Shown: positions 1 through 6,426 of the stretch, piece after piece | Layout: the number at the start of each line of letters is the position of its first letter | Numbering within the stretch: position 1 is the stretch's first letter | Origin: Ruminococcus sp. | GTDB lineage: Bacteria; Bacillota; Clostridia; Oscillospirales; Ruminococcaceae | Assembly (NCBI GenBank): GCA_024697705.1 | Contig: JAILFF010000076.1 | Location: forward strand, 1 to 15,339 | DNA length: 15,339 nt | Reading direction: 5' to 3' | Made by a program: the position numbers and the translations under genes | Notes under the pieces: model-generated | The model's input: the letters and a program-made list of their open reading frames with translations, nothing else | What the model was told of the DNA's origin: nothing | Databases searched by the model: none

Positions 1-251
1 ACCACGCCCATGCGCTGTTTGGCTTCGATCTCGTCCGCGATATGGTCAAGCCCCAAAAGCCTTATCTCGCCCGCGTTTATCGGTATGATATTCAGCAGCG
101 AGTGGATCGTGGTAGTCTTACCCGCGCCGTTCTGACCTATAAAGCCCATTATACTGCCTTTCGGCACGTTAAAGCTGATATTATCGAGCGTAAAGCCGTC
201 GTATTTTTTGGTAACGTTCTTTATCTCGACAGCGTTTTCATAATCATTCAT
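1..251 (-). CDS. ABC transporter ATP-binding protein, N-terminal part (cut by window edge)
   Basis: This is the ATPase subunit of an ABC transporter, acting at the inner face of the membrane. Only the first 83 codons are in the window. The reading from ATG at 251 begins MNDYENAVEIKNVTKKYDGF, and the Walker A motif GQNGAGKTT lies at residues 39-47, so the fold is certain. The Walker B and signature motifs lie beyond the edge. The start overlaps the end of the upstream GntR gene by 8 bases (ATGAATGA), which points to translational coupling. A GGAG/GGTGG stretch precedes the ATG. A YtrA-type regulator directly coupled to an ATPase is the usual head of ytr-like operons, which in Bacillus respond to cell-wall antibiotics. 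The substrate cannot be read from this fragment. Confidence 0.93.
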   Translation of the reverse strand, partial: MNDYENAVEIKNVTKKYDGFTLDNISFNVPKGSIMGFIGQNGAGKTTTIHSLLNIIPINAGEIRLLGLDHIADEIEAKQRMGV

Positions 252-633
252 TAATTCCACCCTCTCCGTCGTAAACGAGGTCAAGTATCTCCTTAAGCTC
301 GGAAAGCGGTATACCGCAGCGAGCCGCCTTATCCGCCGCCTGTGAAAGCAGCGATTCGATCTCTTTGAGCTGTTCCTCGCGGAAAAGCTCCTTATTCTGC
401 GCCCTTACGAAGCTGCCCTTACCCGTATACGACTCGATAAAGCCGTCGCGTTCAAGCTCTTCGTAGGCGCGTTTTGTCGTGATAACGCTGATACGCAGCT
501 GCATTGCGAGGTTTCGCATCGAAGGCAGCGCGTCGCCCTCTTTCAGCGTACCGTCGAGGATCATTTTCTTGATCTGATTGGTTATCTGTGTGTAGATAGG
601 TTCGCCCGAGGCGTTGCTTATCAAAATATCCAT
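244..633 (-). CDS. GntR-family transcriptional regulator, YtrA subfamily
   Basis: A 129-residue DNA-binding repressor. The N-terminal winged helix-turn-helix covers about residues 10-78. It shows the GntR signature: PIYTQITNQIKKMILDGTL, then LPSMRNLA, then ITTKRAYEELERDGFIESYTGKGSFV. The remaining about 50 residues form a short helical tail (EEQLKEIESLL, LSELKEILDLV). This is the small dimerisation region of the YtrA subfamily, not a large ligand-binding domain. The start at 633 is supported by AAGGAG at 642-647, eight bases away. The gene overlaps the following ABC ATPase gene by 8 bases. A consensus promoter embedded in two palindromes sits about 60-110 bp upstream, which suggests autoregulation of the whole operon. 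The inducer is unknown; in related systems it is often a cell-envelope antibiotic. Confidence 0.93.
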   Translation of the reverse strand: MDILISNASGEPIYTQITNQIKKMILDGTLKEGDALPSMRNLAMQLRISVITTKRAYEELERDGFIESYTGKGSFVRAQNKELFREEQLKEIESLLSQAADKAARCGIPLSELKEILDLVYDGEGGINE

Positions 634-692
634 GTGTGAGACTCCTTAAGGAACACGGCAGCACGTTGTCCGGACTGTGTATGTCGTGACTA

Positions 693-743
693 ATGTATAT
701 ATTCAATATACACATTATATCAGATGTGTATATACATTGTCAA
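693..743 (-). promoter_or_regulatory. Promoter with two palindromic operators for the YtrA-type regulator operon
   Basis: On the minus strand there is a -35 TTGACA (738-743), an 18-base spacer and a -10 TATAAT (714-719). The spacer holds ATGTATATACACAT (724-737), with the perfect core TGTATATACA. A second, longer inverted repeat (693-715) has 10-base arms ATGTATATAT and ATATACACAT around TCA, and it covers the -10 and the likely start site. Two similar palindromes over the core promoter are what autorepression by the adjacent YtrA-type protein would need. The leader to the ATG at 633 is roughly 70 bases. Confidence 0.8.
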
Positions 744-841
744 GGGGTGAATGATGATTTTCTGTGCAAGGTAATAATTTCGGCGGATTGCACAAATCAG
801 CAAGTATGTAATAGACATTTTCACTAAAAACAAAAAAGCAG

Positions 842-917
842 AAAGTGAGGGCAAACCAAAAGTCTTAGGAAGTTGAAAAACAACGCAAAGTGAGGGCAAA
901 CCAAAAGTCTTAGGAAG
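842..917. repeat. Two exact 31-bp direct repeats (842-872 and 887-917)
   Basis: The same 31 bases, beginning AAAGTGAGGGCAAACC and ending GTCTTAGGAAG, occur at 842-872 and 887-917. A third exact copy lies inverted at 1421-1451. A diverged relative sits at 14042-14094. They are non-coding and belong to a dispersed intergenic repeat family. Confidence 0.9.
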
Positions 918-923
918 GGGTTG

Positions 924-941
924 GCACGAGCAAGCTCGTGC
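924..941. repeat. Small perfect hairpin inside the left repeat arm
   Basis: GCACGAGC-AA-GCTCGTGC is an 8-bp perfect stem with a two-base centre. It is present only in the left arm of the large inverted repeat; the right arm has plain CCCCACACCCCC at the matching place. It looks like an insertion into, or a variable module of, the left arm. Confidence 0.7.
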
Positions 942-943
942 AT

Positions 944-977
944 GGGAGAACCCTTCTTCAGAAGGGTTTCCCCCACA
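944..977. repeat. Left arm of inverted repeat pair B (partner 1379-1411)
   Basis: This C/G-rich arm is itself a hairpin, AACCCTTC-TTCA-GAAGGGTT, followed by CCCCCACA. It matches the reverse complement of 1379-1411 except for one missing G. With the 31-bp repeats at 887-917 and 1421-1451 it forms the outer arms of a palindromic element about 565 bp long (887-1451). Confidence 0.88.
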
Positions 978-1020
978 GAAGCTGACGACGGCAGCAATCT
1001 TATCGGAGAAAGAAAGACGA

Positions 1021-1334
1021 ACGGTTCAAAAATAAAATCGGCAATTTAAAGAAAATCGAACAAAAACGCAGAAGCGAATAAATCTGCATATCTGTTCGGA
1101 AACAAGATAATTGCCGATTTTATTTGGACGAAAGAGCGAAGCGATTTTCGTCCAACGAAAACGCGGGACACTGCACTTTTCTGTCGGAGGGGAAATCTCA
1201 TTTGCAAAAATCGCTGCGCTCTTTTGCAAATATAAAATCGGCAATTCTTTTGTTCTCGAACAATTTTGCAGAATCATTATTTTGCGCCTTTTTGTGGGCT
1301 TCTTTATGAATTGCCGATTTTATTTTTGAAACGT
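1021..1334. repeat. Long imperfect palindrome made of two inverted about 135-bp units
   Basis: The 16-base motif built on AAAATCGGCAATT occurs four times: forward at 1031-1046 and 1231-1246, inverted at 1109-1124 and 1309-1324. The outer ends match over 26 bases (1021-1046 against 1309-1334). Each unit has a stem-loop closed by AAAATCGGCAATT/AATTGCCGATTTT, then a second stem-loop with loop core AGAGCGMAGCGA. The second stems differ in sequence but both pair: GGACGAAA with TTTCGTCC on the left, TTTGCAAAA with TTTTGCAAA on the right. Short open frames on both strands here mirror each other because of the palindrome and are unlikely to be genes. No transposase is present, so a MITE-like or structured-RNA repeat is the best description. 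Confidence 0.85.
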
Positions 1335-1378
1335 ACTGTTGTCTCTCGCCGAGTTGTTTTCTGCCGACCCCGGCTTTT

Positions 1379-1451
1379 TGTGGGGAAACCCTTCTGAAGA
1401 AGGGTTCTCCCCCACACCCCCTTCCTAAGACTTTTGGTTTGCCCTCACTTT
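1379..1451. repeat. Right arms of the large inverted repeat
   Basis: 1379-1411 is the inverted partner of 944-977, and 1421-1451 is the exact inverted copy of the 31-bp repeats at 842-872 and 887-917. Together with the inner palindrome they make one nested structure centred near 1170-1180. Confidence 0.88.
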
Positions 1452-1455
1452 GAAA

Positions 1456-1490
1456 TATCTCTTATCTTTTATCTCTTATCTTTTATCTAA
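1456..1490. repeat. Short tandem TATCTCTTATCTTT repeat
   Basis: About two and a half copies of the 14-mer TATCTCTTATCTTT. A similar tract lies at 14097-14131. At both places it lies between a minus-strand gene's 3' end and a CCCTCACTTT repeat, in the same order and orientation. Confidence 0.8.
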
Positions 1491-1535
1491 CCAAAAACTG
1501 CCGCCAAGCTTTCGCCCTGACGACAGTTTTTGGTT
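1489..1535 (-). terminator. Stem-loop after the sugar kinase gene (probable terminator)
   Basis: AACCAAAAACTGCCG (1489-1503) pairs with CGACAGTTTTTGGTT (1521-1535), a 15-bp stem with one wobble or mismatch and a 17-base loop. It lies 30 bases past the kinase stop codon. On the minus strand the 3' arm itself carries TTTTT but no long U run follows, so it may be a weak terminator or an mRNA 3'-end stabiliser. Confidence 0.6.
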
Positions 1536-1565
1536 TCTTTTATATTAGAGGGGTCATAAGCTGAT

Positions 1566-3149
1566 TTACTGCCCGCACGCCGCTTTTTCAGCCGCAATGC
1601 CTGACTTGTACGCGCCCATAAACGCCGCAACGCCTTCCGCGTCACGCTCGTCGGGAGAGACTGTGCTGCCCTCCGCGCCATTGAATACGCTCTCCGCAAG
1701 GAAGTCCTTCAAACTCTGCGATTTGTCACCGCGGGTCATGTACGCCGCCAAAAGCGCAATGCCCCACGCGCCGCCTTCGCCCGCCGATTTCATCAGAGTA
1801 ACGTCCGCACCGAGCGCCGCCGAAAGTATGTTCTGACTCGGTACGGGGGTCTTGAACAGTCCGCCGTGCGCGTACAGCCTTTCGAGCTTGACGTTCTCTT
1901 CCTTGGTGAGGATATCCATGCCGAGCTTCAAAGTCGCGTAGCATGAATAAACAAGGCTCCGCATAAGATTCTGTATGGTGAATTTCGCTTCGGGGTCGCG
2001 GAAGACCATCGGCTTGCCCGCCGTCAGTCCCGTGATCTCTTCGCCCGCGTAGTAGTTGTACGAAACAATTCCGCCGCAGTCGGGTTCTCCCTCAGCTGCA
2101 AGCGCGTAAAGCGTGTCGTAGAGCTTCGGCTTGGGGCTATCGCAGCCCGCCGCTTTCAGCAGCCCGCCGAACATATTCACCCAGGCGTCAAGGTCGGTCG
2201 AGCAGTTGTTGCAGTGAACCATCGCGACGGGGTCGCCGTCGGGGGTGGTGACGATGTCTATCTCGCGGTGTACTTTCTTAAGCGCCTTTTCAAGCACGAT
2301 CATAGCGAAGATCGAAGTTCCCGCCGAAACGTTGCCCGTCTTGGGAACGATGCTGTTCGTCGCGACCATGCCCGTCTGAGCATCGCCCTCGGGCGGACAA
2401 AACGGCACGCCTGCCTTGAAAGCGCCCGTCGGGTCGAGAAGCTTTGCGCCCTCGTCCGTAAGAGTACCCGCGCAGTCGCCGACTTTGACGATACCGGGAA
2501 GTACGTTCAGCAGAGGCTTGTCAAACGCCGTGCCTTTGGTAAGCTCGTCGAAACGCGCAGCCATTTTCGCGTCGTAGCCGCCCTTTTCGTCAAGCGGGAA
2601 CATACCAGAAGCGTCGCCCGCGCCGAGTACGTTTTCGCCCGTCAGCAGGAAATGCACATATCCCGCAAGGGTGGTGATGTGGGCTATCTTATTTATGTGG
2701 CTTTCATTATTTAATATAGCCTGATACAGGTGCGCAATGCTCCATCTCTGCGGGATATTGAATCCCAGCTCGGCGGTGAGCTTTTCGGCAGCCTCGCCCG
2801 TCATGGTGTTGCGCCATGTTCTGAACGGCACGAGCAGATCCCAGTTTTCGTCGAAGGCGAGATAACCGTGCATCATCGCCGAGATACCGAATCCCGCCGC
2901 AGAGGTGAGCTCCGCGCCGAATTTGTCCTTAACGTCTTTGATAAGCCCGCCGAAGCAGTCCTGCAAGCCCGCCTTTATCTCGTCGAGGGGGTATGTCCAC
3001 ACGCCGTTATCAAGGCTGTTCTGCCAGTCGTGAAAACCCGAAGCCAGCGGCGAATTATCCTCGCCCACAAGCACCGCCTTTATCCTCGTCGAACCGAATT
3101 CGATGCCTATTACCGACTTGCCGTTTTTTATAAATTCCGAGATCTCCAT
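1566..3149 (-). CDS. FGGY-family carbohydrate kinase, probable L-ribulokinase of the AraK type
   Basis: A cytoplasmic ATP-dependent sugar kinase of 527 residues. N-terminal domain: phosphate-loop motif GIEFGSTRIKAVLVG (residues 15-29) and MMHGY (92-96). The GDAQTG motif (255-260) holds the likely catalytic Asp256. C-terminal domain: second phosphate motif VSAGTS (274-279) and the nucleotide-binding stretch AHGGLFKTPVPSQN (427-440). The start is the ATG at 3149, because AAGGAG lies six bases before it; an in-frame GTG at 3167 would put that site inside the gene. The substrate is inferred from the locus: an AraR gene lies nearby, and two AraR-like sites sit in this gene's promoter. Clostridia use a non-orthologous ribulokinase (AraK) in arabinose catabolism. 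Isomerase and epimerase genes are not in the window, so another pentulose or polyol remains possible. Confidence 0.88.
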   Translation of the reverse strand: MEISEFIKNGKSVIGIEFGSTRIKAVLVGEDNSPLASGFHDWQNSLDNGVWTYPLDEIKAGLQDCFGGLIKDVKDKFGAELTSAAGFGISAMMHGYLAFDENWDLLVPFRTWRNTMTGEAAEKLTAELGFNIPQRWSIAHLYQAILNNESHINKIAHITTLAGYVHFLLTGENVLGAGDASGMFPLDEKGGYDAKMAARFDELTKGTAFDKPLLNVLPGIVKVGDCAGTLTDEGAKLLDPTGAFKAGVPFCPPEGDAQTGMVATNSIVPKTGNVSAGTSIFAMIVLEKALKKVHREIDIVTTPDGDPVAMVHCNNCSTDLDAWVNMFGGLLKAAGCDSPKPKLYDTLYALAAEGEPDCGGIVSYNYYAGEEITGLTAGKPMVFRDPEAKFTIQNLMRSLVYSCYATLKLGMDILTKEENVKLERLYAHGGLFKTPVPSQNILSAALGADVTLMKSAGEGGAWGIALLAAYMTRGDKSQSLKDFLAESVFNGAEGSTVSPDERDAEGVAAFMGAYKSGIAAEKAACGQ

Positions 3150-3262
3150 AAATTTCTCCTTTTGCACTGTAAATGCTGTCCGTTTTGTACATCTCCGCCA
3201 TGTTTTCCGACGGTGGAGGATTTTAGCTTTTGCGGAGCATTTCCGCGATCATTTGTATGATA

Positions 3263-3321
3263 AATATGTAAGCCTTCCGTCTGTTTTGTCAATACATTTT
3301 CCGTCTTACTTGTATTGACAT
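3263..3321 (-). promoter_or_regulatory. Sugar kinase promoter with two AraR-like operators
   Basis: On the minus strand, -35 TTGACA (3287-3292), an 18-base spacer and -10 CATATT (3263-3268). TTGTCAATACAT (3286-3297) covers the -35. Its inverted copy TTGTATTGACAT (3310-3321) lies just upstream, 24 bp centre to centre. The same word, TTGTCAATACAA, is found upstream of araR (5449-5460). It fits the TTGT-N4-ACAA symmetry of the Bacillus AraR operator, so arabinose-relieved repression of the kinase is likely. Confidence 0.7.
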
Positions 3322-3406
3322 TTTGAAGGTCTGTCACAGACTATAAATTTGTATTTTTAAGAAAATATTTTTTATGATAGCTCTCTTTCCCGAAAAAAAT
3401 CAAACA

Positions 3407-4120
3407 TCAAACATCAGCCGTCAGCAGGCTTCCGTTCGCGGTATTCTGGAACTGCCGCGGTGTCTGCCCCGTGCATTTCTTGAATATCTGGCTGAAATAG
3501 CGGTAATCCTGAAAGCCGACTTCAAAAGCTATCTCGTAGATAAGCTTCGAGGTGCAGCAAAGCAGCTCCTTAGCCTTGTTGATCCGCACGTTGGTGACGT
3601 ATTCCGAAAGATTTCTGCCCGTTTCCTTTTTGAAAAGAGCGCTGAGATAGGTCGGGCTTATCCCGACTGCCGAAGCCACGTTTGTTAGCGAAAGATCGGT
3701 CTTCATATAATTCTCGTTGATGTAGCCGCGGGCGTTCCGCACGACGCAGTTGCCGTTCTCCCTCGAGCGCTCCATTCGCCGCATGATACAGAAGGCGAAC
3801 ATCTCCTTGATGAGCTCAACGGTGCTGTCAAGCGTCGTGAGCCCGTAGCCGATATCGTCTGCTCCGCCGAAAAGTGCGGTGAACTCCTCGTCGGAGACCT
3901 CAAGCTCGCGTGAAAAGCTCCTTGCCGCGATGTAGATATCCGTGACGACATAGAGCCGCAGCACCATCGAATGAAGCTCCGAGAAGCGCACCTCTTCGAG
4001 TATCTCGTCGATCGCTTTGCCGCAGGTCTCAATGCTGCCGCTGCGCAAAAGCTCGTCGATACGCGCAGTATCAAGTTTTTTTACATACCTGTATTCGTCG
4101 GGAGCCGTTTTCTGCGGCAT
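3407..4120 (-). CDS. AraC-family transcriptional regulator without a receiver domain
   Basis: A 237-residue DNA-binding regulator. The C-terminal about 100 residues form a typical AraC double helix-turn-helix: LTNVASAVGISPTYLSALFK (about 145-164) and LIYEIAFEVGFQDYRYFSQI (193-212), ending TGQTPRQF. The first about 130 residues are helical and resemble the linker between receiver and DNA-binding domains in YesN-type response regulators. There is no receiver domain or cupin sugar-binding domain. Start ATG at 4120 has AAAGGAG nine bases upstream. A TATAAT lies at 4153-4158, but no matching -35 is visible, so the promoter may need an activator. It sits between the kinase and araR genes on the same strand, so it may add a second input on pentose genes. 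Its signal is unknown. Confidence 0.88.
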   Translation of the reverse strand: MPQKTAPDEYRYVKKLDTARIDELLRSGSIETCGKAIDEILEEVRFSELHSMVLRLYVVTDIYIAARSFSRELEVSDEEFTALFGGADDIGYGLTTLDSTVELIKEMFAFCIMRRMERSRENGNCVVRNARGYINENYMKTDLSLTNVASAVGISPTYLSALFKKETGRNLSEYVTNVRINKAKELLCCTSKLIYEIAFEVGFQDYRYFSQIFKKCTGQTPRQFQNTANGSLLTADV

Positions 4121-4244
4121 AGCGGATCGCTCCTTTCGGTTTATTATGGTTTATTATAATATGGGATATGTTGACAATAGTTCGGATCGCAAGACCGACC
4201 TTAGGCATTATATTCCTTGCCGAGGTCCGTGTCCCGTTTAACTT

Positions 4245-5327
4245 TTACAGCTTTGCGACCGAATTTCTGATGATAAGCTCGGGCTTGAAGATCCTGTTTT
4301 CCGCCGTCATCGAACGGTTGCCTATCATTTCCAAAATAGTCTCCGCCGCCGCTTCACCGAGCAGCCCGTGCGGATGATGCACCGTCGTCAGCGGCACCTC
4401 GCAGATAGCCGCATAACGCGAGTCGTCTATGCCCGCGACCGAGAGCTTCTCGGGTACCTTGATGCCGTTCTCGCGGCAAAAGCCCAGTATCTTGACGGCT
4501 AACTTGTCGTTGTAGCAGACAACGGCGGTCTTTCCCTTGAAAAGCTCGAAAAGCCGTTCCTTCATGCAGTTGGTAACGATACTGCGCTCCAGCGTCGAGA
4601 ACCATAATACGTTCCTCTCCGAATCGTTCACGCCGTGCGCCATGTTGCTTTCCATAAAGCCCTCATACCGCAGATGCCCCTGTATATCGTCAAGAGCGAA
4701 CATCCCGGCAATGTCCCTGTGACCGCAGTCGAACAGATAGTCTGTGACCGTCCTGCCCGCCGCCTTGTCGTCCATCGAGACATACGGCAGGTCCGACCAG
4801 GGGTAACGCGCATTGAAAAACACTACGGGGATATTGTTCTGCCGCAGCTTATCGTAAAGCTCGCGGTTCGGATTGGGCAAAGCGCTCTTTGAAGGCTCGA
4901 CGATCAAGCCCTGTACGCCGCCCGCAAGCATCCCCTCAAGCGCCTGACGCTCCTCCGCGACCATGTTGTGCGTGGTGGCAAGCTGCATGGTACAGCCAGA
5001 GTCGTTGAGCACCTTTTCGATGCCCGTAACGATATGCGGGAATATATAATCGCTGAAATATGTCGATACTACGCCGATACTCCCTTTAGCGGCAGCCGTC
5101 GCGGGGACGTCCGCCCTCCCGCCGACAAATGTTCCGCTGCCGCGCACTCTCACCAGTACGTTCTCGCTTTCGAGCTTCAACAGTGCTTGTCTGACCGTCT
5201 GACGGCTGACACCGTGGATCTCGCAAAGCTGCTTTTCGGTGAGAAAACGGTCGTTCGGCTTCAGGTTCTCGGAAACTATGCGCTCCTTCACCCAATCGAC
5301 GATCAAAAGATATTTGTAATTATCCAT
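4245..5327 (-). CDS. araR: Arabinose repressor AraR (GntR DNA-binding domain fused to a LacI-type sensor)
   Basis: A 360-residue transcriptional repressor with the two-part build special to AraR. Residues 1-70 are a GntR winged helix (LTEKQLCEIHGVSRQTVRQA, then VRVRGSGTFVGG). From about residue 82 there is a LacI/periplasmic-binding-like sugar sensor. Stretches such as STYFSDYIFPHIVTGIE, GLIVEPSKSALPNPN and the end FEPELIIRNSVAKL agree closely with what I recall of Bacillus subtilis AraR. In that family L-arabinose binding releases the repressor from its operators. The start at 5327 is the only suitable ATG; a GAAAGGGG stretch lies upstream and the Shine-Dalgarno spacing is not ideal. Two TTGT-N4-ACAA sites upstream, one on the -35, indicate autoregulation, and two more sites lie at the kinase promoter. 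Confidence 0.92.
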   Translation of the reverse strand: MDNYKYLLIVDWVKERIVSENLKPNDRFLTEKQLCEIHGVSRQTVRQALLKLESENVLVRVRGSGTFVGGRADVPATAAAKGSIGVVSTYFSDYIFPHIVTGIEKVLNDSGCTMQLATTHNMVAEERQALEGMLAGGVQGLIVEPSKSALPNPNRELYDKLRQNNIPVVFFNARYPWSDLPYVSMDDKAAGRTVTDYLFDCGHRDIAGMFALDDIQGHLRYEGFMESNMAHGVNDSERNVLWFSTLERSIVTNCMKERLFELFKGKTAVVCYNDKLAVKILGFCRENGIKVPEKLSVAGIDDSRYAAICEVPLTTVHHPHGLLGEAAAETILEMIGNRSMTAENRIFKPELIIRNSVAKL

Positions 5328-5392
5328 GACCCCGGACAGTACCCCTTTCGTAAAATATCAAACATTTCTCCGTGCAATGCACTATTGTACAA

Positions 5393-5462
5393 ATTATAGC
5401 ACAATTACGCCTATTTGTAAAGACAAAGAGTACAACTCGGCTTGAAATTTGTCAATACAATT
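5393..5462 (-). promoter_or_regulatory. araR promoter with two AraR-like operators
   Basis: On the minus strand, -35 TTTACA (5416-5421), a 17-base spacer and -10 TATAAT (5393-5398). TTGTAAAGACAA (5415-5426) overlaps the -35, and TTGTCAATACAA (5449-5460, in ATTTGTCAATACAATT) lies 34 bp further upstream. Paired operators on AraR's own promoter would give autorepression, possibly cooperative. Confidence 0.7.
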
Positions 5463-5783
5463 AAAAACGGACTGCTGTGACTGTGTAGTTTGCATAAAAG
5501 AATATGAAACAAAAGAATGTGTTCAATATCCTAAAAACAGGGAACTCATAAGCCTTTATAAGTTAATAGTATATTAAATTTGTTAATATTTTGTAAAATC
5601 ATGACTTATATTATTGCTTTTTCATGTTTTATGTGGTATTATATATATGTAATCAATACAAAATTATCGAATTATCAAACGAAAATTTGTTGTAATTAAA
5701 CGTTTTCGCATTTTTGTGTTTTTCGAAGGTAAATGTTAATATTGTTAAATCTATGAATTTAATGAAAGGTGGGTTTTGAAGAA
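5463..5783 (+). promoter_or_regulatory. AT-rich intergenic region with the promoter of the deaminase-fold operon
   Basis: This non-coding stretch separates araR from the divergent plus-strand operon. A candidate promoter is TTGCTT (5614-5619), a 17-base spacer and TATTAT (5637-5642). It leaves an AT-rich leader of about 135 bases before the ATG at 5784. AAACGTTTTCG (5698-5708) resembles the centre of a catabolite-responsive element, but only weakly. No open frame or clear riboswitch fold was seen. Confidence 0.5.
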
Positions 5784-6377
5784 ATGACGTTTGAGGCTAT
5801 TTATGCAGCCGCAGTTGACGTGGCGGAAAAACTTGCCGCTCAGGGCGAACAGATGAGTCCCGATAAGACTATATGCGTTATATGTTCCGCAAGCGGCAAG
5901 ATCTATTACGGAAGGAGCCGTTTAGATCAATCGAGCGGTTCGCCTGTCGAAGTTCATGCCGAGATCGATGCCATGCAAAATATGCAGGGAATGGGCGAAA
6001 ATCAGATCGAATCACTGATTCTGATAGATTCCTACAATCGGCTCGCTATGCTGCCGTGCAATAACTGCATCGGTTTGCTTATCGGTATGAATCCCGCGAA
6101 CAATGCAGCCGTAGTCGCTATGCCGGACAGATTTATCCCGTTTTCCGAAATAGCGATGTACGGGGGAGGAATGGTTCCCGGAGGAGGCTTCTCATCCACG
6201 AACATGAACTCCATGTCCACTTCCAAGACTATCTCCGCCAAGGGCAGTCTGCTCAAAGACAGAGTGGGCGCTATAATGAGCGGCGTTGACGAAGACGATG
6301 AAGACGACGAAGAAATTCAAGAACTTATCGAGGGAGCCAAGCCCAAGAAGAAAAAGTTTTTCGGTCTTTTCGGCTGA
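5784..6377 (+). CDS. Cytidine-deaminase-fold protein with acidic and KKKKFFGLFG tail
   Basis: A 197-residue protein with the zinc-deaminase signature: HAE at 58-60 (His58 zinc ligand, Glu60 proton shuttle) and PCNNC at 91-95 (Cys92, Cys95 ligands). The 34-residue spacing is normal for the cytidine/blasticidin deaminase fold. Residues 28-45 (TICVICSASGKIYYGRSR) match the first strands of the fold. It is longer than a plain cytidine deaminase (about 130 residues). The extra C-terminus is a Gly/Ser/Met-rich linker (127-150), an acidic run (VDEDDEDDEEIQE, 168-180) and a basic-hydrophobic end KKKKFFGLFG. The start is the ATG at 5784; GTG at 5769 lies inside the AAAGGTGGG ribosome site. The gene lies 49 bp before the GGDEF-like sensor, in one operon. 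Catalysis looks possible, but the substrate is unknown. Confidence 0.8.
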   Translation: MTFEAIYAAAVDVAEKLAAQGEQMSPDKTICVICSASGKIYYGRSRLDQSSGSPVEVHAEIDAMQNMQGMGENQIESLILIDSYNRLAMLPCNNCIGLLIGMNPANNAAVVAMPDRFIPFSEIAMYGGGMVPGGGFSSTNMNSMSTSKTISAKGSLLKDRVGAIMSGVDEDDEDDEEIQELIEGAKPKKKKFFGLFG

Positions 6378-6426
6378 GATTTCCCTTATACGCTTATGGT
6401 CAATTTAACAGAGAGGTATACTGAAA

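Noticed and set aside
842..917. CRISPR-like array
   Set aside because: Only two direct copies with a 14-base gap, a third copy is inverted, and no cas genes are present.
1026..1329. Two short open frames, one per strand, whose ends both read NCRFYF
   Set aside because: They mirror each other only because the DNA is palindromic. Both lack convincing ribosome sites and are best seen as repeat sequence.
4197..4227. Hairpin GACCTTAGGCA/TGCCGAGGTC after araR as a terminator
   Set aside because: The stem has a bulge and no T run follows it on the minus strand. It may still be a weak structure between araR and the AraC-type gene.
5698..5708. AAACGTTTTCG as a CcpA (cre) site
   Set aside because: Only the central palindrome fits; the outer TG and CA positions are missing, so it is mentioned only as weak.
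5769..5783. GTG start upstream of the deaminase-fold gene
   Set aside because: This GTG is part of the AAAGGTGGG ribosome site of the ATG at 5784.
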